From: Pseudomonadota bacterium | GTDB taxonomy: Bacteria > Pseudomonadota > Gammaproteobacteria > Steroidobacterales > Steroidobacteraceae | Assembly: GCA_021780395.1 (NCBI GenBank) | Contig: JAJXYU010000221.1 | Location: 1 to 20,564 of the forward strand | DNA: 20,564 nt | Reading direction: 5' to 3' | Shown: in pieces, positions 1 through 8,196 of the stretch | Numbering within the stretch: the first letter of the stretch is position 1 | Layout: each line of letters opens with the position of its first letter | Translations under genes and position numbers: made by a program | Notes under the pieces: generated by a model | Databases searched by the model: none | Told to the model about the DNA's origin: nothing | Seen by the model: the letters and a program-made list of their open reading frames with translations, nothing else

Positions 1-1
1 C

Positions 2-259
2 AAGGTGTCGCCGGTCACGCACGACGGCCGCGGCGTGTTCGCGGGCATCCCGCAGGGCTTCGCCGCGGGACGCTATCACTCGCTGATCGCCGAGCCCGCG
101 ACGCTGCCCGACGCGCTCGAGGTCACCGCCCGCACGCCGGAAGGCGAGATCATGGGCGTGCGCCACCAGCGTCTGCGGATCGAGGGCGTGCAGTTCCACC
201 CGGAGAGCGTGCTCACGCCCGAGGGTCCGCGGATCATGGCCAATTTCCTGAAGGACTGA
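2..259 (+). CDS. trpG: Anthranilate synthase glutaminase subunit, C-terminal part
   Basis: This is the C-terminal 85 codons of the glutamine amidotransferase subunit of anthranilate synthase. The subunit releases ammonia from glutamine for TrpE to make anthranilate from chorismate in the cytoplasm. The gene is cut by the left edge, so the catalytic Cys is not seen. The other two members of the class I amidotransferase triad are visible in the HPES motif, and the RYHSL segment is typical of TrpG/PabA. The stop codon TGA (257-259) shares its last A with the trpD ATG. Many gammaproteobacteria use one such protein for both tryptophan and folate synthesis, so a PabA role is also possible. The family assignment is firm; TrpG is favoured because trpD follows directly. 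Confidence 0.95.
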   Translation, partial: KVSPVTHDGRGVFAGIPQGFAAGRYHSLIAEPATLPDALEVTARTPEGEIMGVRHQRLRIEGVQFHPESVLTPEGPRIMANFLKD

Positions 260-1308
260 TGGTGTCGACCGCGCGGGAGATGCTCGAGGCGCTGCTCGAC
301 CGGCGCGATCTCGACGAAGGGCGAGCGGTCGAGCTGCTCACCGTGCTCGCGGAGCCGCAAACGCCGCCGGCGTTCGCCGGGGCGGTGCTCGCGGCTCTGC
401 GCGCGAAGGGCGTCACCGCCGATGAGCTGCGGGGCTTCGCGCGCGCGATGCGCTCGCTCGCCCGCCGGCCGACGCTGCCCTCGCCGGTCGATGCGGTGGA
501 CATCGTCGGCACGGGCGGCGATGCCTCGGGGAGCCTCAACCTCTCCACCGGCGCGGCGTTGCTGGCGGCGGCCTGCGGCCTTCCCGTCGTGAAGCACGGG
601 AACCGGTCCGTGTCGAGCCGCTGCGGGAGCGCGGACGTGATCGAGGCGCTCGGACTGAAGCTACCGCTCGACGAGGCGGCGGCGGCGCAGTGTCTCGAAC
701 GCACCGGGTTCACGTTCCTGTTCGCGCCACACTTCCATCCGGCGATGGGCGTGATCGCGCCGGTACGCCGTGCGCTCGGCGTGCGCACGGTGTTCAATCT
801 GCTCGGGCCGCTGACCAATCCCGCGGCGCCGCGGTTCCGGGTGATCGGCGCGTACGACGCGCCGACCGCGCAGCTCATCGCGCGCACCCTGCTCGGCACC
901 GAGGTCGAGCGTGCCTGGGTCGTGCACGGCGCCGCCGGTTGGGACGAGGCGACGCCGATCGGTGCGTTCGACGCGCACGAGGTCGCCGACGGCCGGATCG
1001 AGACGCGGCGGATCGATCCGCTGGCGTTCGGCCTGCCGCGCTGCACGCCCGCGGACCTCGCGGGCGGCGATGCGCAGGACAACGCGGCGGCGCTGCGCGC
1101 GGTGTTCGAGCGGCGCGACCGCGGACCGCACCGGGACGCGCTCGCGCTGCAGGCGGGCATCGCGCTGCACGTCGCCGGACGCGCGGCGACGCCCACCGAA
1201 GGGATCGAGTGCGCGCTGCACGCCGTCGACGGCGGCCGTGCCGGCGACTGGCTCGCGGCCTTCGGGCGTCATGCCGCGTCGCTCGCCGGTCGAGCGGAGG
1301 ACGGATGA
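259..1308 (+). CDS. trpD: Anthranilate phosphoribosyltransferase
   Basis: The enzyme transfers the phosphoribosyl group of PRPP to anthranilate, the second committed step to tryptophan. The 349-residue length is normal for the family. The PRPP-binding glycine loop GTGGD is at about residues 84-88, NLST at 94-97, and the anthranilate/PRPP region KHGNRSVSS at 112-120. The N-terminal helical domain precedes these and the alpha/beta domain follows. The ATG at 259 is chosen because it overlaps the trpG stop by one base (TGATG), the usual sign of coupled translation. The stop TGA (1306-1308) overlaps the trpC start as ATGA. No separate promoter is visible, so it is probably transcribed from upstream with trpG. 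Confidence 0.98.
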   Translation: MVSTAREMLEALLDRRDLDEGRAVELLTVLAEPQTPPAFAGAVLAALRAKGVTADELRGFARAMRSLARRPTLPSPVDAVDIVGTGGDASGSLNLSTGAALLAAACGLPVVKHGNRSVSSRCGSADVIEALGLKLPLDEAAAAQCLERTGFTFLFAPHFHPAMGVIAPVRRALGVRTVFNLLGPLTNPAAPRFRVIGAYDAPTAQLIARTLLGTEVERAWVVHGAAGWDEATPIGAFDAHEVADGRIETRRIDPLAFGLPRCTPADLAGGDAQDNAAALRAVFERRDRGPHRDALALQAGIALHVAGRAATPTEGIECALHAVDGGRAGDWLAAFGRHAASLAGRAEDG

Positions 1309-2138
1309 GCGGATTTCTCGACGAGATGGGGCGCGCGAGCCGCGAACGAGCCGATGCGGCGCGCGCGACGGAGTCCGTCGCGGCGCTCGAACGGCGCGCG
1401 GCGGCGACGCCCGTGGCACCACCGCTCGTCCTCTCGCCCGCGGGGTTCGACGTGATCGCGGAGATCAAGCGTCGCTCGCCGGCCGCGGGCGCACTCGCGG
1501 CGGTGGGCGACGACTGGCTCGCGCGCGCGCGCGACTATGCGCGAGCCGGCGCCGCTGCGGTGTCCGTGCTCACCGAGCCGACCCGTTTCGACGGCGCGCT
1601 CGCGCACCTCGAAAGCGCCGCAGCCGCCCTGCGCCCGCTCGGCGTCCCGGCGATGCGCAAGGATTTCCTGGTCGATCCGTACCAGGTGCTCGAGGCACGC
1701 GCCGCCGGCGCGGGCGGTGTCCTGCTGATCCTGCGGATGCTGTCGGCCGCGCAGTGCGCGGAGCTGATCGATGCCGCCGAGCGCTGCGGCCTCTACGTGC
1801 TGCTCGAGGCGTTCGATGCCGACGAACTCGCGCGCGCCGGCGAGCTCGCGAGCGCCCGCGCCGGCCGCGTCCCGCTGCTCGTCGGCTTGAACTGCCGGGA
1901 TCTGCAAACCCTGGCGGTCGTGCCGGCGCGCTTCGCCGCCCTGGCCGCGTCGCTGCCCGCGTCGGCGCCCGCGGTGGCCGAGAGCGGCGTCGCGACCGCG
2001 GACGATGCCCGACGGCTACGACGGCTCGGGTATCGGCTCGCGCTCGTCGGCTCGGCGCTGATGAGGCATCCGGATCCGGCCGACTGGATCCGCTCGGTGT
2101 TGCGGGTCGCGCGAACCGACGCGGCGCAAAACGGCTAG
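1305..2138 (+). CDS. trpC: Indole-3-glycerol phosphate synthase
   Basis: This is a monofunctional 277-residue TIM barrel that closes the ring of carboxyphenylaminodeoxyribulose phosphate, with loss of CO2, to give indole-3-glycerol phosphate. The expected catalytic residues are all visible: E53 and K55 in IAEIKRRSP, K119 in MRKDFL, E168 in LLEAFD, N196 in GLNCRDL and S227 in AESGV. The isomerase domain fused to it in enterics is absent here; that activity is carried by the next gene. The start at 1305 overlaps the trpD stop as ATGA. A much longer in-frame reading exists upstream to 690 but lies wholly inside trpD and is a shadow. The TAG stop (2136-2138) lies inside a candidate -10 element for trpF. 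Confidence 0.98.
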   Translation: MSGFLDEMGRASRERADAARATESVAALERRAAATPVAPPLVLSPAGFDVIAEIKRRSPAAGALAAVGDDWLARARDYARAGAAAVSVLTEPTRFDGALAHLESAAAALRPLGVPAMRKDFLVDPYQVLEARAAGAGGVLLILRMLSAAQCAELIDAAERCGLYVLLEAFDADELARAGELASARAGRVPLLVGLNCRDLQTLAVVPARFAALAASLPASAPAVAESGVATADDARRLRRLGYRLALVGSALMRHPDPADWIRSVLRVARTDAAQNG

Positions 2139-2141
2139 ACT
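2132..2141 (+). promoter_or_regulatory. Candidate -10 element before trpF (CGGCTAGACT)
   Basis: The decamer contains TAGACT (2136-2141), a TANNNT-type -10 box. It ends exactly six bases before the trpF ATG, which would put transcription start at or next to the start codon. No convincing -35 hexamer lies 16-18 bp upstream, and no Shine-Dalgarno sequence precedes trpF, which fits a leaderless transcript. The same CGGCTANNNT pattern precedes ubiE and dapF. This is inference from sequence pattern only. Confidence 0.32.
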
Positions 2142-2147
2142 GACGCC

Positions 2148-2750
2148 ATGTGGATCAAGATCTGCGGGATCACGAGTGCCGATGCGGTCGCGGCGGCCGC
2201 GGCTGCGAACGTCGACGCGATCGGTTTCGTGTTCGCACCGAGCCCGCGCCAGGTCACGCCCGGACAGGCGGCGCAGCTCGCCGCGCTCGCGCCGTCCGGA
2301 TTGCTCAAGTTCGCGGTCGCGCAACATCCGCTGCAGATGAAAGTCGACGAGATCTGCCGGACGCTGCGGCCGGATTACTTTCAGACCGACTTCGAGGACT
2401 TGCGCGAACTGCGGATCGCGCCCGGCGTGAAGTTGCTGCCGGTCGTGCGCTTCGGCCGCCAGTCGCCGCATCCGATGCCGGCGCGGATCCTGTTCGAGGG
2501 GCCGACCAGCGGGATCGGCGAGATCGCGGATTGGGGTCGCGCCGCGGAGCTCGCCCGGCAGACCGAAGTGATCCTCGCCGGCGGCCTGACCGCGGACAAC
2601 GTGGCCGACGCGATCCGCGCGGTGCGCCCGTTCGGTGTCGACGTGAGCAGCGGCGTCGAATCGGAGCCGGGCGTGAAGGATCCTCACAAGATCGAGCAAT
2701 TCGTGCGGGCGGTGCGTGATGCGGCGGCCCGGCTGGAGACGGACACATGA
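2148..2750 (+). CDS. trpF: Phosphoribosylanthranilate isomerase, divergent
   Basis: The predicted role is the Amadori isomerisation of phosphoribosylanthranilate between TrpD and TrpC. The 200-residue length is normal. The start MWIKICGIT carries the family Cys (C6), and the C-terminal phosphate-binding part is typical: ILAGGL at 142-147, NV at 151-152, GVDVSSGVE at 163-171 and the closing KD..KI..F. The middle is unusual. The family's QLHG segment is replaced by FQTDFEDL (about 78-85). Where the catalytic Asp of strand 6 is expected, ILFEGPTSG places Glu117. The gene lies between trpC and trpB, which supports the function despite these changes. There is a nine-base gap after trpC, no Shine-Dalgarno, and the stop overlaps trpB as ATGA. 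Confidence 0.9.
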   Translation: MWIKICGITSADAVAAAAAANVDAIGFVFAPSPRQVTPGQAAQLAALAPSGLLKFAVAQHPLQMKVDEICRTLRPDYFQTDFEDLRELRIAPGVKLLPVVRFGRQSPHPMPARILFEGPTSGIGEIADWGRAAELARQTEVILAGGLTADNVADAIRAVRPFGVDVSSGVESEPGVKDPHKIEQFVRAVRDAAARLETDT

Positions 2751-3970
2751 CGAGTGCCTCAGGCGCCGCGGCGACGGCCGCGGCGAGCGTTCCGGATCGG
2801 CGCGGTCGATTCGGACCGTTCGGCGGCCGCTACGTGCCGGAGACGCTGGTCGCGGCGCTCGATCGGCTGCAGGCCGGTATCGACCGATATCTCGCGAGCG
2901 AGGACTTCCAGGCGGAGTTTCGCAGCGAACTCGCGACCTGGGTCGGCCGGCCGACCGCGTTGACCCACGCCCTCACCCTCAGCCGTCGCTGGGGTGCGGA
3001 CGTCTGGCTGAAGCGCGAAGACCTCGCGCACACCGGCGCGCACAAGATCAACAATGCGATCGGGCAGACGCTGCTCGCGAAGCGGCTCGGCGCGAAGCGC
3101 ATCATCGCCGAGACCGGCGCGGGCCAGCATGGCGTTGCGAGCGCGGCGGCCGCGGCGCGCGTCGGATTGCCCTGCACGGTGTACATGGGCGCGGTCGACG
3201 TCGAGCGGCAGGCGCCGAACGTCGGGCGGATGAAGCTGCTCGGCGCGACCGTGGTTCCGGTCACGAGCGGTGATGCGACCCTGCGCGTCGCGATCGACGA
3301 AGCGCTGCGCGACTGGGTCGCCGATCCCGAGGGAACGTATTATTCGATTGGATCCGCGGTCGGGCCGCATCCGTATCCCTATCTCGTGCGCGAATTGCAA
3401 TCGGTGATCGGGCGCGAAGCGCGCGCGCAGATGCTCGAGCGGACCGGCGCGTTGCCGGACGCTGCTTTCGCGTGCGTCGGCGGCGGCTCGAATGCGATCG
3501 GCTTGTTCCATCCGTTCCTCGAGGATGCCGGCGTGCGGCTGGTCGGCATCGAGGCCGGCGGCCGCGGGCAGGGGCTCGGCGACAACGCTGCCTCGCTGAC
3601 CTATGGGACGCCCGGCGTCCTGCAGGGCAGTTACACCCTGATCCTGCAGGACGAGCATGGACAGGTGCGCGAGACGCACTCGGTCTCCGCCGGGCTCGAT
3701 TATTCGGGCGTCGGCCCCGAGCACGCGTACCTGCTGCGGACCGGACGGGTCGCGTACGAGGCCGCGAGCGACGCCGAGGCGCTCGACGCGCTGGTCGAAT
3801 GTGCGCGCTACGAGGGCATCCTGCCGGCGATCGAGACCGCGCACGCGTTCGCGGGCGCGCGGCGTTACGCCGCGAGCCATCCCGGCGCCCGGATCCTGAT
3901 CGGCTGCTCGGGGCGCGGGGACAAGGACATGCCGATCCTGCAGCGGACCGTGCTCGAGGGCCTCGCATGA
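2747..3970 (+). CDS. trpB: Tryptophan synthase beta subunit
   Basis: This is the PLP enzyme that condenses indole with serine to give tryptophan; it works as an alpha2-beta2 complex with the product of the next gene. It is 407 residues, normal for the main TrpB type. The family opening GRFGPFGGRYVPETL is at 20-34. The PLP lysine is K100 in GAHKINNAIGQ, the catalytic Glu is E122 in AETGAGQHG, the phosphate-binding GGGSN is at 245-249 and the C-terminal GCSGRGDKD is present. An Ala/Ser-rich N-terminal extension of about 18 residues precedes the conserved core. The start overlaps the trpF stop as ATGA at 2747-2750 and the stop overlaps trpA in the same way, so trpF, trpB and trpA are probably translationally coupled. 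Confidence 0.98.
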   Translation: MTSASGAAATAAASVPDRRGRFGPFGGRYVPETLVAALDRLQAGIDRYLASEDFQAEFRSELATWVGRPTALTHALTLSRRWGADVWLKREDLAHTGAHKINNAIGQTLLAKRLGAKRIIAETGAGQHGVASAAAAARVGLPCTVYMGAVDVERQAPNVGRMKLLGATVVPVTSGDATLRVAIDEALRDWVADPEGTYYSIGSAVGPHPYPYLVRELQSVIGREARAQMLERTGALPDAAFACVGGGSNAIGLFHPFLEDAGVRLVGIEAGGRGQGLGDNAASLTYGTPGVLQGSYTLILQDEHGQVRETHSVSAGLDYSGVGPEHAYLLRTGRVAYEAASDAEALDALVECARYEGILPAIETAHAFAGARRYAASHPGARILIGCSGRGDKDMPILQRTVLEGLA

Positions 3971-4740
3971 GCGTTGCGCCGCACGAGGCGGTCAGCGCCG
4001 CGATCGCCGCGGCCCGGAAGGGCGGCCGGACCGCACTGGTCGGCTTCCTGACGGCCGGCTTCCCACGGCGGGAGCGGTTTCGCGACGATCTCGCCGCGGT
4101 CGCCGCGGCCGCCGACGTCGTCGAAGTCGGGGTGCCGTTCAGCGATCCGATGGCGGATGGCACGACGATCCAGCGAGCGAGCTTCGCCGCGCTCGCGAAC
4201 GGGGTGACTTTGCCGTGGATCCTCGGCGAGGTCGCGGCGGTGACCGCGACGGGCGGTGCGCCGATCCTGCTGATGAGCTATCTGAATCCGCTGCTCGCCT
4301 ACGGTCTCGAGCGGCTGCCGCGAGCCGCGGCGGCCGCGGGGATCGCCGGATTCATCGTGCCGGACCTGCCGTTCGAGGAGCGGGCGGAGTTGAAGGCGGC
4401 GCTCGATCGCGAAGGGCTCGCGCTGGTGCAGATGGTCACGCCGGTGACCCCGCGGGAGCGACTCGAGCGCCTCTGTGCCGACGCCCGTGGTTTCGTCTAC
4501 GCGGTCACGATGACCGGCACGACGGGCAAGGCCGCGGCGGTGCCGGACGACGTGCTCGCCTACATGGACCGCGTGCGCGCCGCGGCGAGGGTGCCAGTGT
4601 GCGCCGGGTTCGGGATCCGCTCGCGCGAGCAGGTCGACCGCTTCGCCGGCCACGTCGACGGGGTCGTCGTCGGGTCCGCCCTCGTCGAGGTGCTCGAGCG
4701 GGGCGAGGACCCACGCGCGTTCCTCGCGTCGTTGCGCTGA
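3967..4740 (+). CDS. trpA: Tryptophan synthase alpha subunit
   Basis: A 257-residue TIM barrel that cleaves indole-3-glycerol phosphate to indole and glyceraldehyde-3-phosphate and channels indole to TrpB. The catalytic pair is visible as E53 and D64 in EVGVPFSDPMADG (E49 and D60 in enteric numbering). The MSYLNPLLAYG segment, the FIVPDLPFEE loop and TMTGTTGK follow in the expected order; TGTTG varies slightly from the common TGVTG. The ATG at 3967 overlaps the trpB stop (ATGA); longer in-frame readings upstream lie inside trpB. It is the last tryptophan enzyme of the cluster. The next gene follows after 34 bases on the same strand, so read-through into it is likely. Confidence 0.98.
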   Translation: MSVAPHEAVSAAIAAARKGGRTALVGFLTAGFPRRERFRDDLAAVAAAADVVEVGVPFSDPMADGTTIQRASFAALANGVTLPWILGEVAAVTATGGAPILLMSYLNPLLAYGLERLPRAAAAAGIAGFIVPDLPFEERAELKAALDREGLALVQMVTPVTPRERLERLCADARGFVYAVTMTGTTGKAAAVPDDVLAYMDRVRAAARVPVCAGFGIRSREQVDRFAGHVDGVVVGSALVEVLERGEDPRAFLASLR

Positions 4741-4774
4741 CGCCCGGGCGGCCCCGCGTCGTGCGGCGCGTGCG

Positions 4775-5089
4775 ATGAAACGGGTGTATCGCGCGGCGAC
4801 GCTGGTCGACGTCGCGCACGCACGGAACCTGCTGACCGCGGCCGGGATCCCGAGCGAGATCCGCAATCAGTTCCTCGCGGGTGCGGCGGGCGACCTGCCG
4901 ATGTTCGAGACCTGGCCGCAGTTGCTGGTCGACGAGAGCGACGAGACCCGTGCGCTCGCGGTGCTGCAGCGTGCGCAGCGGCCGGTCGAGGGCGAGGCGT
5001 GGACGTGCCGGCAGTGCGGCGAGCGGCTCGAACCCCAGTTCACCGCGTGCTGGCGCTGCGGAACGCAAGCCGGCGAACCGCGCGGCTGA
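4775..5089 (+). CDS. Small DUF2007 protein with C-terminal zinc ribbon
   Basis: A 104-residue protein of unknown function. Residues 1-70 resemble the DUF2007 'putative signal transducing protein' fold: a beta-alpha-beta unit opening MKRVYRAATLVDV, with AGIPSEIRN and an LLVDESD strand. Residues 78-95 form a four-cysteine zinc ribbon (C78, C81, C92, C95 in CRQCG and CWRCG). No signal peptide or membrane segment is seen, so it is presumably cytoplasmic. It follows trpA on the same strand after a 34-base gap with no obvious Shine-Dalgarno, and is the last gene before a convergent junction with ubiB. Nothing ties it to tryptophan synthesis beyond position. The family call comes from remembered features and is moderately certain; coding status is well supported by the Cys pairs and position. 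Confidence 0.8.
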   Translation: MKRVYRAATLVDVAHARNLLTAAGIPSEIRNQFLAGAAGDLPMFETWPQLLVDESDETRALAVLQRAQRPVEGEAWTCRQCGERLEPQFTACWRCGTQAGEPRG

Positions 5090-5108
5090 GCCGGCCGGCG
5101 CTCAGCCG
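5083..5108. terminator. Candidate bidirectional hairpin between convergent genes
   Basis: A perfect 9-bp stem (5083-5091 with 5100-5108) encloses the 8-base loop CGGCCGGC. The stem contains the stop codons of both converging genes, the zinc-ribbon gene (5087-5089) and ubiB (5102-5104 on the - strand). There is no clear U-tract on either side, so it is not a textbook intrinsic terminator. It could still act as a two-way RNA end or stabilising stem-loop. Confidence 0.45.
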
Positions 5109-6763
5109 GTCGTCTTGGGTCGAGTCCAGCGCAGGCGCGCGAAGATCGCGGCGCCGGCGAGCAATTGCACCGCGCCGACGGCCGGGAGCGGTGCGCGGGC
5201 CGCGAGCCAGATCAGCCCCGCGAGCCAGAGCACGCCGCCGAGGATCGCCGCGTCCCGGCGGGATTCGAGGCGGCGCAGTTCCTCGCGCAGCTCGGCGAGC
5301 TCGGCGCTCTGGACCGGCCACCGGAAGCCGTCGTCGGCGGCGGCGCGTATCCCGGTCTTCACGATCTTCGGGATTTGTTTCAGGGTTTCGATCGCGTCGG
5401 GGAGTTGCGCGCGCATCGCGCGGACCAGCGTGCGCGGGCTCACCCGGTCGCGCATCCACGCGCGCAGGATCGGTTGCGCGGTCTTCCACAGATCGAGCTC
5501 CGGGTACAGCTGCCGCCCGAGCCCCTCGATGTTGAGCAGGGTCTTCTGCAGCAGGATCAGCTGCGGCTGGATCCGCATGTCGAAGCGCCGCGCGGTCTCG
5601 AACAGGCGCAGCAGCACCTGCGCGAACGAGATGTCCTTCAGGGGCTTGTTGAAGATCGGCTCGCAGACCGTGCGCACCGCCGACTCCAACTCGCTGACCC
5701 GCGTGCCGCTCGGCACCCAGCCGGATTCGACGTGCAGCGCCGCGACGCGCGCGTAGTCACGGTCGAAGAACGCCATGAAATTCTCGGCGAGGTAATGCTG
5801 GTCGCGCGCCTCGAGCGTGCCGACGATCCCGAAGTCGACGGCGGCGTAACGGGGATTCTCCGGGTCGTCGACCTGCACGAAGATGTTCCCCGGGTGCATG
5901 TCGGCATGGAAGAAATTGTGGCGGAACACCTGCGTGAAGAAGATCTCGACGCCGTTCTCGGCCAATTTGGCGATGTTCGTCCCGCGCGCCCGGAGCTCCT
6001 CGATGCGGTTCACGATGATCCCGTGGATTCGCTCCATGACCATCACGTTCGACCGGCAGAGGTCCCAGTGGACCTCCGGGACGTACAGGAGGTTCGACCC
6101 CTGGAAATTGCGCTTCAGCTGCGACGCATTGCCGGCCTCGCGCATCAGATCGAGTTCGTCGAGGATCGTCTTGCGATATTCCTCGACGACTTCCTTCGGC
6201 CGCAGGCGCCGCGCCTCGCTCCAGTACTGGTCCGCGAGCGCCGCGAGGCTGGCGAGCACCTCCAGGTCGCGCTCGATCATCTCGCGCATCCCGGGGCGCA
6301 GGATCTTCACGACCACCTCCGAGCCGTCCTTCAGCCGGGCGGCGTGCACCTGCGCGATCGAGGCGGCGGCGAGCGGGGTCCGATCGAACTCGGCGAAGAT
6401 CTCCTCGAGCTTGCGCCCGAAGGTGGATTCGATCGTCGCGACGGCGATCGCGCTGTCGAACGGCGGGACCCGATCCTGCAGCGCCGCGAGCTCGTCGGCG
6501 ATGTCGATCGGCAACAGGTCGCGCCGGGTGGACAGCGCCTGGCCGAACTTCACGAAGATCGGCCCGAGTTCCTCGAGCGCGAGCCGCAACCGCTCGCCCC
6601 GGGTCGTGCCGGCGCTGCGCTGGAACCAGGTCCACGGCGACAGGTACGCGAGGAAGCGGAACGGCCGGTACAGGTGGGTCGCGCGGACGAGTTCGTCGAG
6701 TCCGTGACGGACGAGGGCGCGCTGGATCTCGAGCAGCCGACCGACGACGCGGACGCGGATCAT
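5102..6763 (-). CDS. ubiB: Ubiquinone biosynthesis atypical kinase/ATPase UbiB
   Basis: A 553-residue member of the ABC1/COQ8/UbiB family, membrane-attached and needed for ubiquinone synthesis, probably by using ATP to extract lipid intermediates. Family motifs are all visible: KFGQ at 72-75, the Ala-rich nucleotide loop AAAS at 132-135, the invariant Lys K153 in [19 protein letters not shown] near 203-212, the catalytic loop HADMHPGN at 286-293 and the metal-binding DFG at 310-312. Two hydrophobic segments near the C-terminus (about 498-540) are the expected membrane hairpin. The start ATG (6763) overlaps the ubiJ stop as ATGA, so it is the last gene of the ubiE-ubiJ-ubiB set. Length and motifs are normal. 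Confidence 0.98.
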   Translation of the reverse strand: MIRVRVVGRLLEIQRALVRHGLDELVRATHLYRPFRFLAYLSPWTWFQRSAGTTRGERLRLALEELGPIFVKFGQALSTRRDLLPIDIADELAALQDRVPPFDSAIAVATIESTFGRKLEEIFAEFDRTPLAAASIAQVHAARLKDGSEVVVKILRPGMREMIERDLEVLASLAALADQYWSEARRLRPKEVVEEYRKTILDELDLMREAGNASQLKRNFQGSNLLYVPEVHWDLCRSNVMVMERIHGIIVNRIEELRARGTNIAKLAENGVEIFFTQVFRHNFFHADMHPGNIFVQVDDPENPRYAAVDFGIVGTLEARDQHYLAENFMAFFDRDYARVAALHVESGWVPSGTRVSELESAVRTVCEPIFNKPLKDISFAQVLLRLFETARRFDMRIQPQLILLQKTLLNIEGLGRQLYPELDLWKTAQPILRAWMRDRVSPRTLVRAMRAQLPDAIETLKQIPKIVKTGIRAAADDGFRWPVQSAELAELREELRRLESRRDAAILGGVLWLAGLIWLAARAPLPAVGAVQLLAGAAIFARLRWTRPKTTG

Positions 6764-7386
6764 GCGGTGTCCGGTCCGCGCGGCGGTGCGCGATACGAAA
6801 GCCGCTCGAGCCGCGCCTCGAGGCGGTCGGTCGCTTCGCGCAGTTCGTCCACCGCGCGCACGAATTCCTCGACTTCCGGCTTGCCGACGAGGTCACGGCT
6901 CTCTTCGCGCAGGTACTCCGCGAGGTTCTCGCCGACGCTGCGCGCGCTGCGGAAGGCCCAGGTTCCGGCCGCGCGGGCGAGGTTGCCGAGGCGGCGCGCC
7001 GCGACGTCGCCGATCAACCGGGCCGCTTCCTCCTCCGGATCGGGTCGCGCGAGCGCGAGCAGCTCCCGGTAGCTTGCCGCGACCTCGGCGTCGCCACGGA
7101 CCTGGAGCGATCCGCTGCCCACGGGGCGGTCGTGCTCGGCGGTCATCAGCCGCAGCAACGCACCCGGCGGTCCGGCGATCACCGCGTCGGCCGTGCCGCC
7201 GTCCGCGCTCGACAGCGCGAGCCGCCCCGAAATGCAGATCGCGCGGATGCGGATCACGCCGTCGAGATCGACCTGCAGGGACTTGCCGGCGAGACGGCGC
7301 GCGAGTCGCTCGGCGCGCGCCTGGCCGCCGATGTTGCGGTTCAGGACGCTCTCGAGCGCGGCGAGCCAGGGAGGAGTGGCCGGCAT
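6760..7386 (-). CDS. ubiJ: Ubiquinone biosynthesis accessory factor UbiJ
   Basis: A 208-residue SCP2-type lipid-binding protein that, with UbiK, serves the soluble Ubi complex by binding hydrophobic ubiquinone intermediates. The N-terminal part, about residues 5-105, has the SCP2 pattern: a LESVLNRNI helix, a beta-rich stretch with [12 protein letters not shown], and [10 protein letters not shown]. The C-terminal region, roughly 150-200, is helical and charged ([20 protein letters not shown]), fitting the coiled coil through which UbiJ pairs with UbiK. It lies three bases after ubiE, and its stop overlaps the ubiB start as ATGA. The family is poorly conserved in sequence, so the call rests partly on the ubiE-ubiJ-ubiB order. 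The partner gene ubiK is at 18947. Confidence 0.93.
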   Translation of the reverse strand: MPATPPWLAALESVLNRNIGGQARAERLARRLAGKSLQVDLDGVIRIRAICISGRLALSSADGGTADAVIAGPPGALLRLMTAEHDRPVGSGSLQVRGDAEVAASYRELLALARPDPEEEAARLIGDVAARRLGNLARAAGTWAFRSARSVGENLAEYLREESRDLVGKPEVEEFVRAVDELREATDRLEARLERLSYRAPPRGPDTA

Positions 7387-7389
7387 CGG

Positions 7390-8142
7390 TCAGATCTTGT
7401 AGCCGCGGTGCAAGGCGACGATCCCGCCGCTCAGGTTGTGATAGCGCGCGTGCGCGAATCCGACGGATCGCATCATCTCGAGCAAGGTTTCCTGATCCGG
7501 ATGCATGCGGATGGACTCGGCGAGGTACCGGTAGCTCGGTGCATCGTGCGCGACGACCGCGCCGAGCGCGGGGAGCACGTTGAACGAGTACAGATCGTAG
7601 ACCTTGCCGAGACCCGGCAGCATCGGCTTCGAGAATTCCAGTACCAGCAGCTGACCACCGACCTTGAGGACCCGGTGCATCGAGGCGAGCGCGGCCGCCT
7701 TGTCGGTCACGTTGCGCAATCCGAAGCCGATCGTCACGCAGTCGAAGGAGCCGTCCGCGAACGGCAGCGCCTCGGCGTTCGCGACGACGCAGTCGACGTT
7801 GCCCGCGACCCCGTGGTCGAGCACCCGGTCGCGGCCGCGCAGCAGCATCGCGGCGTTGATGTCGGAGAGGACCACGCGCCCGTCCTTGCCCACCTGGCGG
7901 GCGAGGCCGATCGTGAGGTCGCCGGTGCCGCCGGCGACGTCGAGCGCGGTCTGGCCGGGGCGCAGACCCGCGACCGCGAGCGTGAATCGCTTCCACAGCC
8001 GGTGCACCCCGAACGACATCAGGTCGTTCATCAGGTCGTACTTGCCGGCGACGTTCTCGAAAACCGACCGGACGCGGCGGGCCTTCTCCGCCCATTCGAC
8101 CGTCTCGAAGCCGAAATCGGCCGTTCGTCGTGGTTCGTTCAT
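7390..8142 (-). CDS. ubiE: Ubiquinone/menaquinone C-methyltransferase UbiE
   Basis: A 250-residue SAM-dependent methyltransferase that methylates the benzoquinol ring in ubiquinone synthesis (and demethylmenaquinol where menaquinone is made). The SAM-binding motif I is DVAGGTGD at 68-75. The family signature [17 protein letters not shown] is at 35-51 and the VLEFSKP motif lies past the middle. The C-terminus [16 protein letters not shown] is typical. The gene follows the DUF971 gene after a 54-base gap that holds a good -10 match (TACAAT), so it may have its own promoter as well as read-through from hslU. It is three bases from ubiJ, and the three ubi genes form a unit. Confidence 0.98.
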   Translation of the reverse strand: MNEPRRTADFGFETVEWAEKARRVRSVFENVAGKYDLMNDLMSFGVHRLWKRFTLAVAGLRPGQTALDVAGGTGDLTIGLARQVGKDGRVVLSDINAAMLLRGRDRVLDHGVAGNVDCVVANAEALPFADGSFDCVTIGFGLRNVTDKAAALASMHRVLKVGGQLLVLEFSKPMLPGLGKVYDLYSFNVLPALGAVVAHDAPSYRYLAESIRMHPDQETLLEMMRSVGFAHARYHNLSGGIVALHRGYKI

Positions 8143-8172
8143 CGCGCGCTCACCGATCGTCGGAATCCGGCC

Positions 8173-8182
8173 ATTGTAGCCG
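8173..8182 (-). promoter_or_regulatory. Candidate extended -10 element before ubiE (CGGCTACAAT)
   Basis: On the - strand TACAAT matches the sigma-70 -10 consensus at five of six positions. It lies in the 54-base gap between the DUF971 stop and the ubiE ATG, giving a leader of about 24 bases. No convincing -35 is found at 16-18 bp. The flanking CGGC is shared with the elements ahead of trpF and dapF. Confidence 0.42.
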
Positions 8183-8196
8183 TTTCGGCCGCGGAA

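Noticed and set aside
690..1304. N-terminal extension of TrpC inside trpD
   Set aside because: The conserved TrpC sequence begins at 1305 with an ATGA overlap; the upstream part is an out-of-frame reading of trpD.
5165..7072. 635-codon open frame antisense to ubiB and ubiJ
   Set aside because: It mirrors the codons of ubiB and ubiJ on the other strand, has low-complexity Arg/Glu/Asp-rich content and matches no family. It is an effect of high third-position GC.
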